Assembly (NCBI RefSeq): GCF_036346855.1
Contig: NZ_CP107841.1
Coordinates: 5,832,001 to 5,896,000 of the forward strand
From: Streptomyces europaeiscabiei
GTDB lineage: Bacteria; Actinomycetota; Actinomycetes; Streptomycetales; Streptomycetaceae
Length of the DNA: 64,000 nt
Direction: 5' to 3'
Shown: one piece after another, positions 8,162 to 15,954 of the stretch
Position numbering within the stretch: position 1 is the first letter of the stretch
Layout: the number at the start of each line of letters is the position of its first letter
The notes under the pieces: generated by a model
The model's input: only the letters and a program-made list of their open reading frames with translations
Databases searched by the model: none
Told to the model about the DNA's origin: nothing
Translations under genes and position numbers: made by a program

Positions 8162-8267
8162 ATCCCCATCGGTCAAGCGGGGATCGGGCATGCCAGCACC
8201 TGGTCAAGAAGTCGCTCGCCGTCGGCTTTACGACGGCTTCCCTTGAAGTGTCCTGCTTTTCCGCAGG

Positions 8268-8975
8268 CTACTTGTCGTTGTAGCGAGCTTCGCACGCTGC
8301 CCTAGCATCCCTGCGTAGCCGGCTGTGTTGGATCGTGTCGTTCAGGCTTTTGCGCCTTGCCTTGTCGTCTTCGTCCAGCCAATTCTGGAAGTCACCGGCA
8401 GCACTTGTAGCCAATTGATCACTCTCGATGGCGTTGAGGTCGCCGGCGGCGTCAAGGGCTTCCTCGACCCAGTCCTCTTGCAGCTCCAACTCGGTGAAAG
8501 TTGGGGCCATCTGTTCATGGAACTTCTCAAGTTGGATCAGTAGGCGTGTGGCTGTATACACGAGGCGTTGCTGGAGTATCAGTACTCCCTCGTTACTCAA
8601 CGCGGCCACTCGCGAAGTGAGCGGTAGATCTGCTGATGCAACTGAGCTGAATTCTAGAAAATCTGCCTTATAGCTGTCACTGTCGGGACCATTTAGTTCA
8701 GGCAGAGGCATGATGCGTACAGATTTTCGCCAATCGGCAGGTGTAAAGCCATGCCTTTTGACGGGAACTACTGTCAGTCGGGGGCGAAGCTTGGCGCCGG
8801 CACGCATGTTGCAGGCATGCATTACGATCTGGGCGGCTTGAGGTTGGTCTCCAAGTCCAGGAAGTATTACCTGATCGAACACGTCGCCTTGCATGATGGG
8901 GCGTGCAATGGAGGGCTGCTCGCCCCATGAGGCGTACAATTGTTCTAGAGATTTAGGAGCGGACAGCTCTCCCAC
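8268..8975 (-). CDS. Unknown protein, third gene of TIGR04255/XRE cargo operon
   Basis: The 235-residue protein is not one I recognise. The N-terminal half contains QGDVFDQVILPG and AQIVMHACNMRAG, with a His-Ala-Cys-Asn stretch that could be an active or metal site, followed by RPRLTVVPVKRHGF. The C-terminal half is mostly helical and acidic, ending in a basic RLRRDARAACEARYNDK tail. It lies 18 bp after the XRE gene on the same strand, so it is co-transcribed with it and the TIGR04255 gene. AT content is higher than in the core genes, suggesting cargo acquired separately. Confidence 0.75.
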   Translation of the reverse strand: MGELSAPKSLEQLYASWGEQPSIARPIMQGDVFDQVILPGLGDQPQAAQIVMHACNMRAGAKLRPRLTVVPVKRHGFTPADWRKSVRIMPLPELNGPDSDSYKADFLEFSSVASADLPLTSRVAALSNEGVLILQQRLVYTATRLLIQLEKFHEQMAPTFTELELQEDWVEEALDAAGDLNAIESDQLATSAAGDFQNWLDEDDKARRKSLNDTIQHSRLRRDARAACEARYNDK

Positions 8976-8993
8976 GTATCCCCCTCGCCCTCC

Positions 8994-9659
8994 CTAGTGA
9001 CCAGCCTGGCGCTCCTGAATAGCCAACTGGCCATCATCTGCCATGAACACCTCGAAGTTGGAGCGCTGGGTGGTGCGCCACTCCGGGGCGATGTCATCCA
9101 TGACACGCTCGGGGTCCCGCCGCAACCCTGCGATCTCCAGCAGGGCAATCATATGTCCATCCAGATACAGTTGCGTGGGACGAACCGTATATCCTTCAGG
9201 CAGTGCCAAGTTGATCTCCATCCACTGGGCGGGGTCTTCGATCGCCGACTCGGACAAGAGATCTAGGAAAGCTGCCAGCTCTGCCAGTTGTAGGCGCTTC
9301 TCTGGTGACGCATCGCCCCCCTTCCTCCACTTCCGCACCGCTGACACGCTGACCCCGACCAGTCGAGCGATGTCGGACCACGCCATGCCGCGCTCAACGG
9401 CCAGCTCATGTAGGAGTGTTGACACGCCCTTCCTGGCCTTGACGGCGGCTCGTGCTTTGAGGTTGCTGGCAGTCAGTCCGTTGTGGAGCTCCGCTGTGGC
9501 CTCTTCGAGGCCCTCCGCTCGCGTGCGTAGGACCCCGGCTTCGGACTTGAAGTACCCCGTGCTTTGGATGGCCGCTGAAGACGTGCTGGACCCTGGGCCG
9601 TAGCGTCGAATCATCGACGAGTTCTCGTCAGAGTGGCGTACTTCCGGACTGATGCTCAT
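8994..9659 (-). CDS. XRE-type helix-turn-helix protein of cargo operon
   Basis: This 221-residue protein has a central Cro/C1-type HTH (WSDIARLVGVSVSAVRKWRKGG, about residues 95-116) and a C-terminal alpha/beta domain with LALPEGYTVRPTQLYLDG. The ATG overlaps the stop of the TIGR04255 gene (ATGA), so translation is coupled. It may act as the operon's regulator or as an antitoxin-like partner of the neighbouring unknown proteins. The architecture resembles antitoxin-type HTH proteins but no named family is evident. Confidence 0.75.
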   Translation of the reverse strand: MSISPEVRHSDENSSMIRRYGPGSSTSSAAIQSTGYFKSEAGVLRTRAEGLEEATAELHNGLTASNLKARAAVKARKGVSTLLHELAVERGMAWSDIARLVGVSVSAVRKWRKGGDASPEKRLQLAELAAFLDLLSESAIEDPAQWMEINLALPEGYTVRPTQLYLDGHMIALLEIAGLRRDPERVMDDIAPEWRTTQRSNFEVFMADDGQLAIQERQAGH

Positions 9660-10459
9660 GAGACCCCCCTGAAAACATCACGCAAGCGATCGGTAAGGGC
9701 AGATTGGAAAACCTGCCCCATTGGCGCATGGAGACGTGAAAGCGTGGACCGAAGGAAATCGATACTGAAATCTGTAGATTTCTCCGGCGTAGCAGCTTTC
9801 CAGAAGCTGTCCAGGTCTAGCACAAAGAACGGACCGGGCTCGAAATCTGCCAGTCGGCGCAAAGGGGAGTTGTTGACTACTGGCGTTCCGTTCACTGCCG
9901 CGAACTGGAACTGTAGCTGCGCGGAATCCCCAAGGTCGAACAAGGCGATCCCTTGACTCGTTTTAAGGGGGCCAGGGGGGTTGTCGATACTTGGGAGCAG
10001 TCTGGGGTTCACCCAGTCGACCCATTGTGCAGCGCTTTCGATTGCCTCAGGAACTCGAATCTCGTCAATGTAGCGCAGGCCAACGCGCTCGACTGCCGGG
10101 ATTGCCTTTTCTCGAATGAGTACTTCGCTGACTTTCGTTACGACGGTCAGAAAAGAATCAAACTCGTCATAGCTTGTCGTCTCCACGGTGAAAGCTTCTG
10201 GTGACGTTACAAGAGACAATCTATGGGGGCGATCAAGGAAGCGTTGAACGTCAATTGAAGAGGCCTGGCTTTCCTTTCCAGCGCTGATTTGGAGGGTGAA
10301 TCGCTTCTCTGTTCGGCGTACCGGGAGGAGTTCCTCTAGCGCGAGCTGGATGCGGTCGAGAGTGTCCTCTTGTCGCAGCCTTGGCGAGTACGGGAACTGA
10401 ACCTCTGCTGTCACCAGAGCCAGAGGCGCATGCTTGTAGATCTCCCTACGGTCGTACAC
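9656..10459 (-). CDS. TIGR04255 family protein
   Basis: The 267-residue protein starts VYDRREIYKHAPLALVTAEVQFPYSP and contains LRYIDEIRVPE and IALFDLGDSAQLQFQF, with the hydrophobic N-terminal strand and 'RY-NEI' type block of the sporadically distributed TIGR04255 family. The function is unknown; members are patchy and usually lie on mobile islands beside HTH proteins. The GTG at 10459 is chosen because homology starts there; the frame is open to an ATG at 10600, but those 47 extra residues cover the promoter-like region. It is first in a leftward three-gene operon. Confidence 0.75.
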   Translation of the reverse strand: MYDRREIYKHAPLALVTAEVQFPYSPRLRQEDTLDRIQLALEELLPVRRTEKRFTLQISAGKESQASSIDVQRFLDRPHRLSLVTSPEAFTVETTSYDEFDSFLTVVTKVSEVLIREKAIPAVERVGLRYIDEIRVPEAIESAAQWVDWVNPRLLPSIDNPPGPLKTSQGIALFDLGDSAQLQFQFAAVNGTPVVNNSPLRRLADFEPGPFFVLDLDSFWKAATPEKSTDFSIDFLRSTLSRLHAPMGQVFQSALTDRLRDVFRGVS

Positions 10460-10508
10460 GGCCCCACCACCATCCTCGGTCGATCTTGACGCAGTCTGTC
10501 GGACTAGT

Positions 10509-10550
10509 CGTACCTGGACACGTACCGAGACTGTAACCGTATCGCGTACC
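10509..10550. promoter_or_regulatory. CGTACC direct repeats upstream of the cargo operon
   Basis: CGTACC occurs at 10509, 10521 and 10545, spaced by 12 and 24 bp. The cluster is 50-90 bp upstream of the TIGR04255 start, where an operator for the operon's own XRE protein would be expected. The surrounding 10460-10916 gap has no gene I can support. Confidence 0.35.
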
Positions 10551-10916
10551 GAAGGGTTTGCGAATACCTGGGATGTCCACACCTTGGGATGCATTGCCAA
10601 GCGTGTGGGTGTACGTGTGGGCGTTCGTAAGCTTGCGCACCACTACCCCCCCGTTCGTGGTCTTGATGCTGCTTAGACGCTAGTGCTGGCACCTTGGCAG
10701 AGCCTGTGTAGTCGCCTGAGGGCAAGTAGAGGTGGGGCTCGATGGCGGGGTGGCATGAGGCTTCGAGCCCCTCGCAGGGCGTTGCTCCAAACGCGTCAGA
10801 CTCGCCGAATGAAGTCTGGGCCGCTCATTTGAGCTGGTTGTTCTGGGTAGGTCTGCTTCGCGCTTTGGGCCGGGGACTACAGCATGATTCGGGCGGGGTC
10901 GCACACACTGTGACGG

Positions 10917-12164
10917 CTACTGTGGCAGGAATCCGGGCTTCTCTTGTCCAAGTACTTGCAGCCGTGAGAGATAGTCCTGTGCCGCGGGCTCTGAGGAGTA
11001 TCGGCGCTTCATCTCGGCAGCGAGTTCACGACTGGTCATGATGAGCGAGGGTACGGATTGGCGGTCCCCTTCGAGGGCGCGTTCCCCCATCATGAGCGCC
11101 TGCTCCAGGTCGCCCTCGCGCGCTGCTGTGACCCCCAACGTGACGCGGGCTTCCGCGTTGCGCATCGGTGAGCGCTCGCGTCCGTCGAAGTCCGTGCCTG
11201 CCCTGAGTACTTCCTCTGCCAGCGTGCGAGCGAGCTTGTCCTCACCGACCAGGCGATAACAGTCCATCGAGTAGAAGTCGAACTTGGCGGGGTCCACTAC
11301 GAAGTGGTTGTCCAGGTTGTCGGGATGCGGCATCCCTTCGAGCAGGCGCCGCCCCTTGTCGAGAGCGACCTCGACTTGCCGACGGTCGCCGAGCCGCGCC
11401 CACGCCTTGGCTTCCTGGCCTGCGAGCTGCACCGCCACGCTGTGGTGCGGCGCCACCTCACCTCCGGCCTGCGCTGCCGAGATCACGCCGCGGTAGTCGC
11501 CGGTCGTGAGGGCGAACCATGCCCGCATCTCGTGCGCCCATCCGGCGACTTCTGGATGGTCGGCTTCCGTCGCGAGTGAGAGAGCCGCGCGCCGTGTCGA
11601 CTCGGCAGCGTGACGGTCTCCCATGTCGTACTCGACGCAGCCGACCAGGAGCGCGAGCCATCCGGACAGGGCGAGCACCTCGCGGTGCTGGGCAAGGGTG
11701 AGGCTCTTCGTGTGGAGTTCGACGACGCGGCGCAGCCACTGGCGCCCCTCGATGATGAGCTGCCCGCTCGGCATGTACGGGTACTCCGAGCACAGCCGAT
11801 CGGTGGTGATACGCAGAGCATCGAGCGTCGCGCTGTCGACATCGGACCGGTTCAGCCGGCTCACGATCTCCAACGTCTCCATGCCGCTCGCCGCCAAGAT
11901 CTCCCTGTCTCCGTCTCGCCGCGATGGCGCCGGGAAGAGCGCATGGGTCACGGTGCCGAACACGGCCGCGATGATCGGTTGGTAGAAGTCGTTCGGTGTC
12001 TGGCCGGACTCCCAGCGCTTCCACTGGCGGATCATGCTGTCTTCAGCCGGCAGCTCCGTCGGAGCGTGCGCCCGTAGAGCCCTGACTGCGTCACGTTGCG
12101 ACCAGTCGCGCGCCGCGCGTTCAGCCGCGATGCGTCGCGCCCATGCGGGCCTGTCATCGGTCAT
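10917..12164 (-). CDS. XRE-family regulator with TPR-like C-terminal domain
   Basis: This 415-residue protein has an N-terminal HTH (ARDWSQRDAVRAL...IRQWKRWESGQ, about residues 17-55) followed by an all-helical region of about 330 residues with repeated A-E-A-x-x-W-A-x-x-G-D patterns typical of tetratricopeptide repeats. Such HTH-TPR proteins recur in Streptomyces AICEs near the regulatory block and may sense a ligand or peptide and modulate transfer or development. A similar protein sits at the equivalent place in AICE-2 (34436-35596). A GGTGACA/TGTCACC inverted repeat lies 59 bp upstream and may be its operator. Confidence 0.85.
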   Translation of the reverse strand: MTDDRPAWARRIAAERAARDWSQRDAVRALRAHAPTELPAEDSMIRQWKRWESGQTPNDFYQPIIAAVFGTVTHALFPAPSRRDGDREILAASGMETLEIVSRLNRSDVDSATLDALRITTDRLCSEYPYMPSGQLIIEGRQWLRRVVELHTKSLTLAQHREVLALSGWLALLVGCVEYDMGDRHAAESTRRAALSLATEADHPEVAGWAHEMRAWFALTTGDYRGVISAAQAGGEVAPHHSVAVQLAGQEAKAWARLGDRRQVEVALDKGRRLLEGMPHPDNLDNHFVVDPAKFDFYSMDCYRLVGEDKLARTLAEEVLRAGTDFDGRERSPMRNAEARVTLGVTAAREGDLEQALMMGERALEGDRQSVPSLIMTSRELAAEMKRRYSSEPAAQDYLSRLQVLGQEKPGFLPQ

Positions 12165-12222
12165 GCGCCCTCCTCCGAGTACCTGCTCCGAGTCTCGCGC
12201 GCGTGCCGGGGGGACAGGGAAG

Positions 12223-12242
12223 GTGACAGGGGGGTGTCACCG
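12223..12242. promoter_or_regulatory. Inverted repeat upstream of the XRE-TPR gene
   Basis: GGTGACA and TGTCACC flank a run of six G. A further CTGTCAC half site lies about 45 bp away. Location and symmetry suggest an operator for the leftward XRE-TPR gene at 12164. The gap 12165-12322 holds nothing else that I can see. Confidence 0.4.
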
Positions 12243-12322
12243 GGCATGTCCCCTCCCCTGTTCTGCCGTCCCCGGGCTGTCACTTACCTCACAACTCCCG
12301 TTCCACGCATGCTGGTTGCAGA

Positions 12323-12703
12323 TCACGCACCACCCGGTTCGGAGCGACTTTCGAGCGCTTCGACCCTGCCGCGAAGTTCCGAGACTTGGGAGGTGAGATG
12401 TTCGAGCCGGCGCAGCACTTCGGGAACGTCGACAACCGCGTCGGTTCCGCTGCCTTCGCCGGCCTGCTCCGGGTCGCGGGCATAGCTGCCCCGCGACGTC
12501 GTCATGATGAGCCCATCCTCACGGAGGATCGCAAGGGCCCGCTGCACTGTCATTCCCGAGATCTTGAACCGTTCGGTCAAGTCTCGCACGGAGCCCACAT
12601 GCCCTCCGGGCTTGATGTCGCCACGCAGGATCTCTTGCCGCAGGATGTCGGCCGCCTGCTCGGACTCTGGCCTTGGGTCGTCTTTCGAGATTTCAGCGCT
12701 CAT
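12323..12703 (-). CDS. GntR-family repressor (KorSA-like), short form
   Basis: The 126-residue protein has the GntR winged helix (AADILRQEILRGDIKPG then SVRDLTERFKISGMTVQRAL) in its first 75 residues. Instead of a UTRA ligand domain it has a leucine-heptad segment (VLRRLEHLTSQVSELRGRVEAL) that probably dimerises it. In pSAM2-type elements a GntR repressor (KorSA) keeps excision, replication and transfer silent, and this gene sits directly upstream of and divergent from the transfer operon. The start at 12703 (MSAEISK) is preferred to an ATG 21 bp earlier. A cluster of TAGTACG boxes lies upstream. Confidence 0.85.
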   Translation of the reverse strand: MSAEISKDDPRPESEQAADILRQEILRGDIKPGGHVGSVRDLTERFKISGMTVQRALAILREDGLIMTTSRGSYARDPEQAGEGSGTDAVVDVPEVLRRLEHLTSQVSELRGRVEALESRSEPGGA

Positions 12704-12726
12704 CACGCCATCGAGCGTACCCACCC

Positions 12727-12805
12727 CTAGTACGACCTAGCACGAATCTGTGGCGACCTCTTGCGCCATGGTGCGTGCTAGTACATGCTGTTACAAGTTA
12801 GTACG
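12727..12805. promoter_or_regulatory. Candidate GntR operator cluster controlling AICE-1 transfer
   Basis: CTAGTACG (12727), CTAGCACG (12737), the inverted CGTGCTAG (12774) overlapping CTAGTAC (12778), and TTAGTACG (12798) crowd the region between the divergent GntR gene and the transfer operon. The first two are 10 bp apart, one helical turn. Multiple half sites upstream of the repressor's own start fit autorepression plus control of the plus-strand operon. From here to 13129 is a leader without a supportable gene. Confidence 0.6.
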
Positions 12806-13129
12806 GCAAGCCCGGAAGGGCTTAGCCGACTGCACCCGTAAGCGCTTGACCTGCAAGACCGCACGACCAGGAGCCCCGCATCGGACGGGGGGAGGCGACC
12901 CGGCGCCTTGGCATTCACCGGAGGGCTTAGACCGAAAGGTCACGTCTCCATACGCCTACTTCGAGGCCGGACAGCTCTACCTGACACGGGAGCGCGGTCG
13001 CGATGAAGGAGACACGCACCACCTCAACTTCCGCGCGGGCCGGCCGCGTCTCACCACTTCACTGCCGCGGCCGTTCCGCCTGTTCGCGCACGTCGTGTCC
13101 CACTCCAACAAGCCTTTGGGGGCTTACCC

Positions 13130-13896
13130 ATGACCGAGCGCATTTTCGACTCCGAGACCTCCGGCCCGATCGTGCTGGGACTGTCGCTGCCGGTCGGCAG
13201 CGTTCGTGTCCAGGTGATCGAGAACCTGATCACCGCCCGCGTGGTGCTGCGCACCGACGACAACACGGGGCCCTCGGCCGACGCGATCAACCGTGCTCGC
13301 AGTCAGCAGAACGGGCAGGCATTCGGCATCGAGGTACCGGAGATGCCGAACGGCGTGACTGTGCAGGGTCGCCGCGGCACCGTCATTCAGAGTGTCCGCA
13401 GCATGAACGTCGTTGGCGGCACGGTCCGGATCAACGGTCGTGTGGTCTCCGGCGGCATGGTCGACATGCCGACCGTCAGTCCGATCGAAGTCACGGTCTG
13501 CCTGCCTGCTCAGTCCTCCCTGGCGGTCGTCTCGCAGTCTGCGGATACCGAGGTCTACGGCTACGTCGACCGTATGGAGTTCCGCTCCATCTCCGGTGAC
13601 CTCGGAGTTGATGGCGTCCGTGAGCTGCGCGCAACACCACCTCGGGGGATATCCGCGTCGGTCGGGCCACCGAGCAGATCAACGCGCACTCGGTGTCCGG
13701 CGACATCAAGGTCCGGCTGTACGACGGTCGCAGCGCCGCCCTGAACACCACCTCTGGGGATGTCGAGGTTCAGGCCACAAGCGGAGCCGCCGGGCACGTC
13801 AGCGCTCACAGCATATCCGGCGATATCGATGTATCAGGAGCCCGCCACCTGAACGTGTCCGCCGACAGTGTCTCCGGCCGCGTCCGCAACCGCTGA
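13130..13896 (+). pseudogene. DUF4097-type beta-repeat protein, interrupted by a one-base frameshift
   Basis: From the ATG at 13130 (ribosome site in TTTGGGGGCTT) the frame encodes MTERIFDSETSGPIVLGLSL and the SISGDLGVDGV blade of a DUF4097 beta-solenoid. At about 13634 the repeats continue in the -1 frame: TTSGDIRVGRATEQI, HSVSGDIKVRLYDG, TTSGDVEVQATSG, HSISGDIDVSGA, ending RVRNR at 13896. The S-G-D-(I/V/L) repeat every 20-odd residues defines the family. One missing base, a sequencing error or a programmed -1 shift would all explain it; no canonical slippery heptamer is present. It is the first gene of the transfer operon. Confidence 0.75.
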
Positions 13897-13921
13897 TCGC
13901 TCTACCGCCCCGATGGTCGCA

Positions 13922-13942
13922 CGGACCGTTCGACTCGGTCCG
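13922..13942 (+). terminator. Weak hairpin between DUF4097 gene and next gene
   Basis: CGGACCG and CGGTCCG form a 7-bp stem with a 7-nt loop, followed by GGGGGCTCTTTCCCC. It could attenuate read-through into the downstream operon; the evidence is only the symmetry. Confidence 0.35.
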
Positions 13943-14054
13943 GGGGCTCTTTCCCCTGCCGTGCTGCGGCTCGGGTTCTTCCGGAAAAGCCGCCGTCTCA
14001 CCAAACGCCTGCGGCTGTTCCGGCTCTTTGTCCCTCCCACTTCAGGAGCCTTCC

Positions 14055-14345
14055 ATGCGTACGTACATCGGCCGTCAACAGGCCGTATCCGCTGAGGACT
14101 TCGCGGAACTCGCGCTCGGTACCCCGGTTGAGCTGTGGCTCGGGGTCGAGGGCGAGAGCAACGAAGAGCGCGCGGCCCGTCTGGACGCGGCGCGCGACAT
14201 CCTCGCTGAGCACCCCGAGATGCCCGACGACCTGATCCGCATCGCGGCCGAGACTGTCGAGGCGCACCCCGAGTTGTTCGACGTCATCCCCATGGCCCGG
14301 TTCGCCGGCCGCCGCCGCTCCGTACGGAAGGGAGCGGCGGCATGA
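14055..14345 (+). CDS. Small AICE-conserved acidic protein, 96 aa
   Basis: The protein opens MRTYIGRQQAVSAEDFAELALG, is rich in Glu/Asp and predicted helix (EERAARLDAARDILAEHPEMPDDL), and ends in a basic FAGRRRSVRKG tail. A CAGGAG ribosome site lies 7 bp upstream. The last four bases overlap the next start (ATGA). I do not recognise a named family; position in the transfer operon suggests an accessory role in spread or regulation. Confidence 0.75.
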   Translation: MRTYIGRQQAVSAEDFAELALGTPVELWLGVEGESNEERAARLDAARDILAEHPEMPDDLIRIAAETVEAHPELFDVIPMARFAGRRRSVRKGAAA

Positions 14346-15331
14346 GCGCCACAACGACCGCCCTTACGGCGCCCCCGTCCGGGGTGCCGCCGCTGACCAG
14401 GCCGGAGATGGGTCTCGCCGGAATCGCCGCGCTTGCCGCGGCCGGAGTCGGTGCGCTCGGTCTCATCTCCTCCTTCGACGCCGTGTCGGCTGCTGCGGCC
14501 CGCTGGGGATTCGGCGAGCCGTGGATGCTGCCGGTCGGTATCGACGTAGCCATTCCGGTGTTCACCGTGGCCAACCTGTTGTTGATCCGGATGGACATGG
14601 CGCTTGCGTGGGTCCGGTTCGTGCCTTGGGTGCTCACGCTCATCACGTGCGGGCTGAACGTTGCGGCCGGACAGGGCATGTGGGCCAAGGTCGCGCACGG
14701 CACCATGCCGCTGCTGTGGGTGGTCTTCTCCGAGATCGGCGCGCACATCTACGCCGCACGAATCGGCGCGGCCACCGGGCGGCGCATGGAAAAGATCCGG
14801 TTCTCTCGGTGGCTGCTCGCGTTCCCGTCGACGTTCGCTCTGTGGCGCCGCATGACGCTGTGGGAGGTCACCTCCTACTCGGAGGCACTTACGCGGGAGA
14901 AGGAACGGCAGTTGGCCCGTGCGGACCTGCGCGAGCGCTACGGCCGCAAGTGGCGCTCGAAGACCCCGCGGCGCGAGCGCGTGATGCTGCGCATGGGCGA
15001 GCTGGCCCCCGCCTCCGAGCAGGAGACGCCGGCCGTGCCCCCGCCGGTACCTCTGGCCGATCCCAAGCCGCGCCCGCGCCGGCAGACGAACTCCAAGGCC
15101 AAGGGCAAGCCGCAGCGCACCTTCGAGGAACTGCTCACCGAAGCGCGCACGGCCACCGCAGAGTGGGCCGACTCGGAGCTGACCGCGGATCGCATCCGTA
15201 CTGCCGTGCACGTCTCGCAGGCCAACGCTCGCAAGCTGCGCGACCTGTTGCAGACCGAGCGTGGCGCCGGCCGTCCGCTGCACTCCGTGGACGACTCGGA
15301 GGGCGACGGCACAGCGGTTGAGGCTGCGTGA
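14342..15331 (+). CDS. DUF2637 membrane protein (Spd-type transfer protein)
   Basis: This 329-residue protein has four transmembrane helices in its first 145 residues (about 24-44, 60-80, 86-108 and 118-138), as in the DUF2637 family of actinomycete plasmids and AICEs, and then a long basic cytoplasmic tail with a Pro-rich linker (about residues 225-250) and a C-terminal helical region (RIRTAVHVSQANARKLRDLL) that looks like a winged-helix or DNA-contacting domain. Spd proteins help the TraB translocase move DNA between mycelial compartments. It overlaps both neighbours by four bases, implying coupled translation. Confidence 0.82.
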   Translation: MSATTTALTAPPSGVPPLTRPEMGLAGIAALAAAGVGALGLISSFDAVSAAAARWGFGEPWMLPVGIDVAIPVFTVANLLLIRMDMALAWVRFVPWVLTLITCGLNVAAGQGMWAKVAHGTMPLLWVVFSEIGAHIYAARIGAATGRRMEKIRFSRWLLAFPSTFALWRRMTLWEVTSYSEALTREKERQLARADLRERYGRKWRSKTPRRERVMLRMGELAPASEQETPAVPPPVPLADPKPRPRRQTNSKAKGKPQRTFEELLTEARTATAEWADSELTADRIRTAVHVSQANARKLRDLLQTERGAGRPLHSVDDSEGDGTAVEAA

Positions 15332-15702
15332 TGTACGGCAAGTGCTTCGACCCGACCGGCGCGACGTACGGACTGCCCACCTACCCGTGGCGCTACGCCC
15401 CCGACGGACTCGCCACCAAGCGGCAGTTACGGGCCCGTGGCTTACGGCCCGGCGGGCAGTCGATCGCGGCTCAGGTCCTGCGCCCGCGCTACCGGCGCGG
15501 CCCGCTGGTCGCCTACCTCTACCGCGTCGACCGCGCCAAGCCCGTCCGGCCGATGACGCCGGGCAAACGGGCCGCGCTCGCCAAGGCGATGCGCGCCCGC
15601 CGAACCTGTCCGGCCTGCCGTCAGGACGCCGGATACGTCATCCCCTCCTCGCTCGGCATGTGCGTGCCCTGCGCCTATCCCGAGGAACAGCGCGCCGCGT
15701 GA
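15328..15702 (+). CDS. RRQRL-motif zinc-binding protein
   Basis: The 124-residue protein starts MMYGKCFDPTGATYGLP and carries the family signature at KRQLRARGLRPGGQ (about residues 31-44) and a C-terminal zinc site, CPAC...CVPC (about residues 92-116). Homologues are confined to actinomycete conjugative elements, and AICE-2 has a close copy at 38015-38407. The role is unproven; the basic RQLRARGLR stretch suggests nucleic-acid binding in transfer. It is translationally coupled to the DUF2637 gene. Confidence 0.85.
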   Translation: MMYGKCFDPTGATYGLPTYPWRYAPDGLATKRQLRARGLRPGGQSIAAQVLRPRYRRGPLVAYLYRVDRAKPVRPMTPGKRAALAKAMRARRTCPACRQDAGYVIPSSLGMCVPCAYPEEQRAA

Positions 15703-15703
15703 C

Positions 15704-15862
15704 CTACCAGAAGTCCAGGAACTCCCAGAGAGCATCCGCAATTCGGTTCCTGCGGCGGTGTGCCTTGCTGCAATAACGCCGCTTGCGCCACCGGCTTTCT
15801 GGTTGCTGCACCGGCTTGCCGCACCACTCGCACGGCCGCGTCTTGGACTCCGATTTCCCCAT
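15704..15862 (-). CDS. Small antisense zinc-finger protein, 52 aa
   Basis: The leftward frame encodes MGKSESKTRPCEWCGKPVQQ, then RYCSKAHRRRNRIADALWEFLDFW. The CxxC...C...H spacing is a compact zinc knuckle of the 'CEWCGKPV..RR.RYCS.AHR' type found in small Streptomyces proteins. The basic middle and aromatic C-terminus suggest RNA or DNA binding. It points against the transfer operon, in the gap between the RRQRL and traB genes, so it needs its own promoter and its transcript would be antisense to the operon mRNA. Confidence 0.65.
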   Translation of the reverse strand: MGKSESKTRPCEWCGKPVQQPESRWRKRRYCSKAHRRRNRIADALWEFLDFW

Positions 15863-15954
15863 GCCACCCCCGTAGCACCGCCGTGCGGGGTCCGTCCGCC
15901 CACCTCCTACAGCGACGGCCGGACCCCGCCCTTTTCCCTTGGAAGGGACATTCA

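Noticed and set aside
12750..13133. 127-codon frame in the AICE-1 leader
   Set aside because: It overlaps the GntR operator cluster, has mixed composition and no ribosome site; treated as leader DNA.
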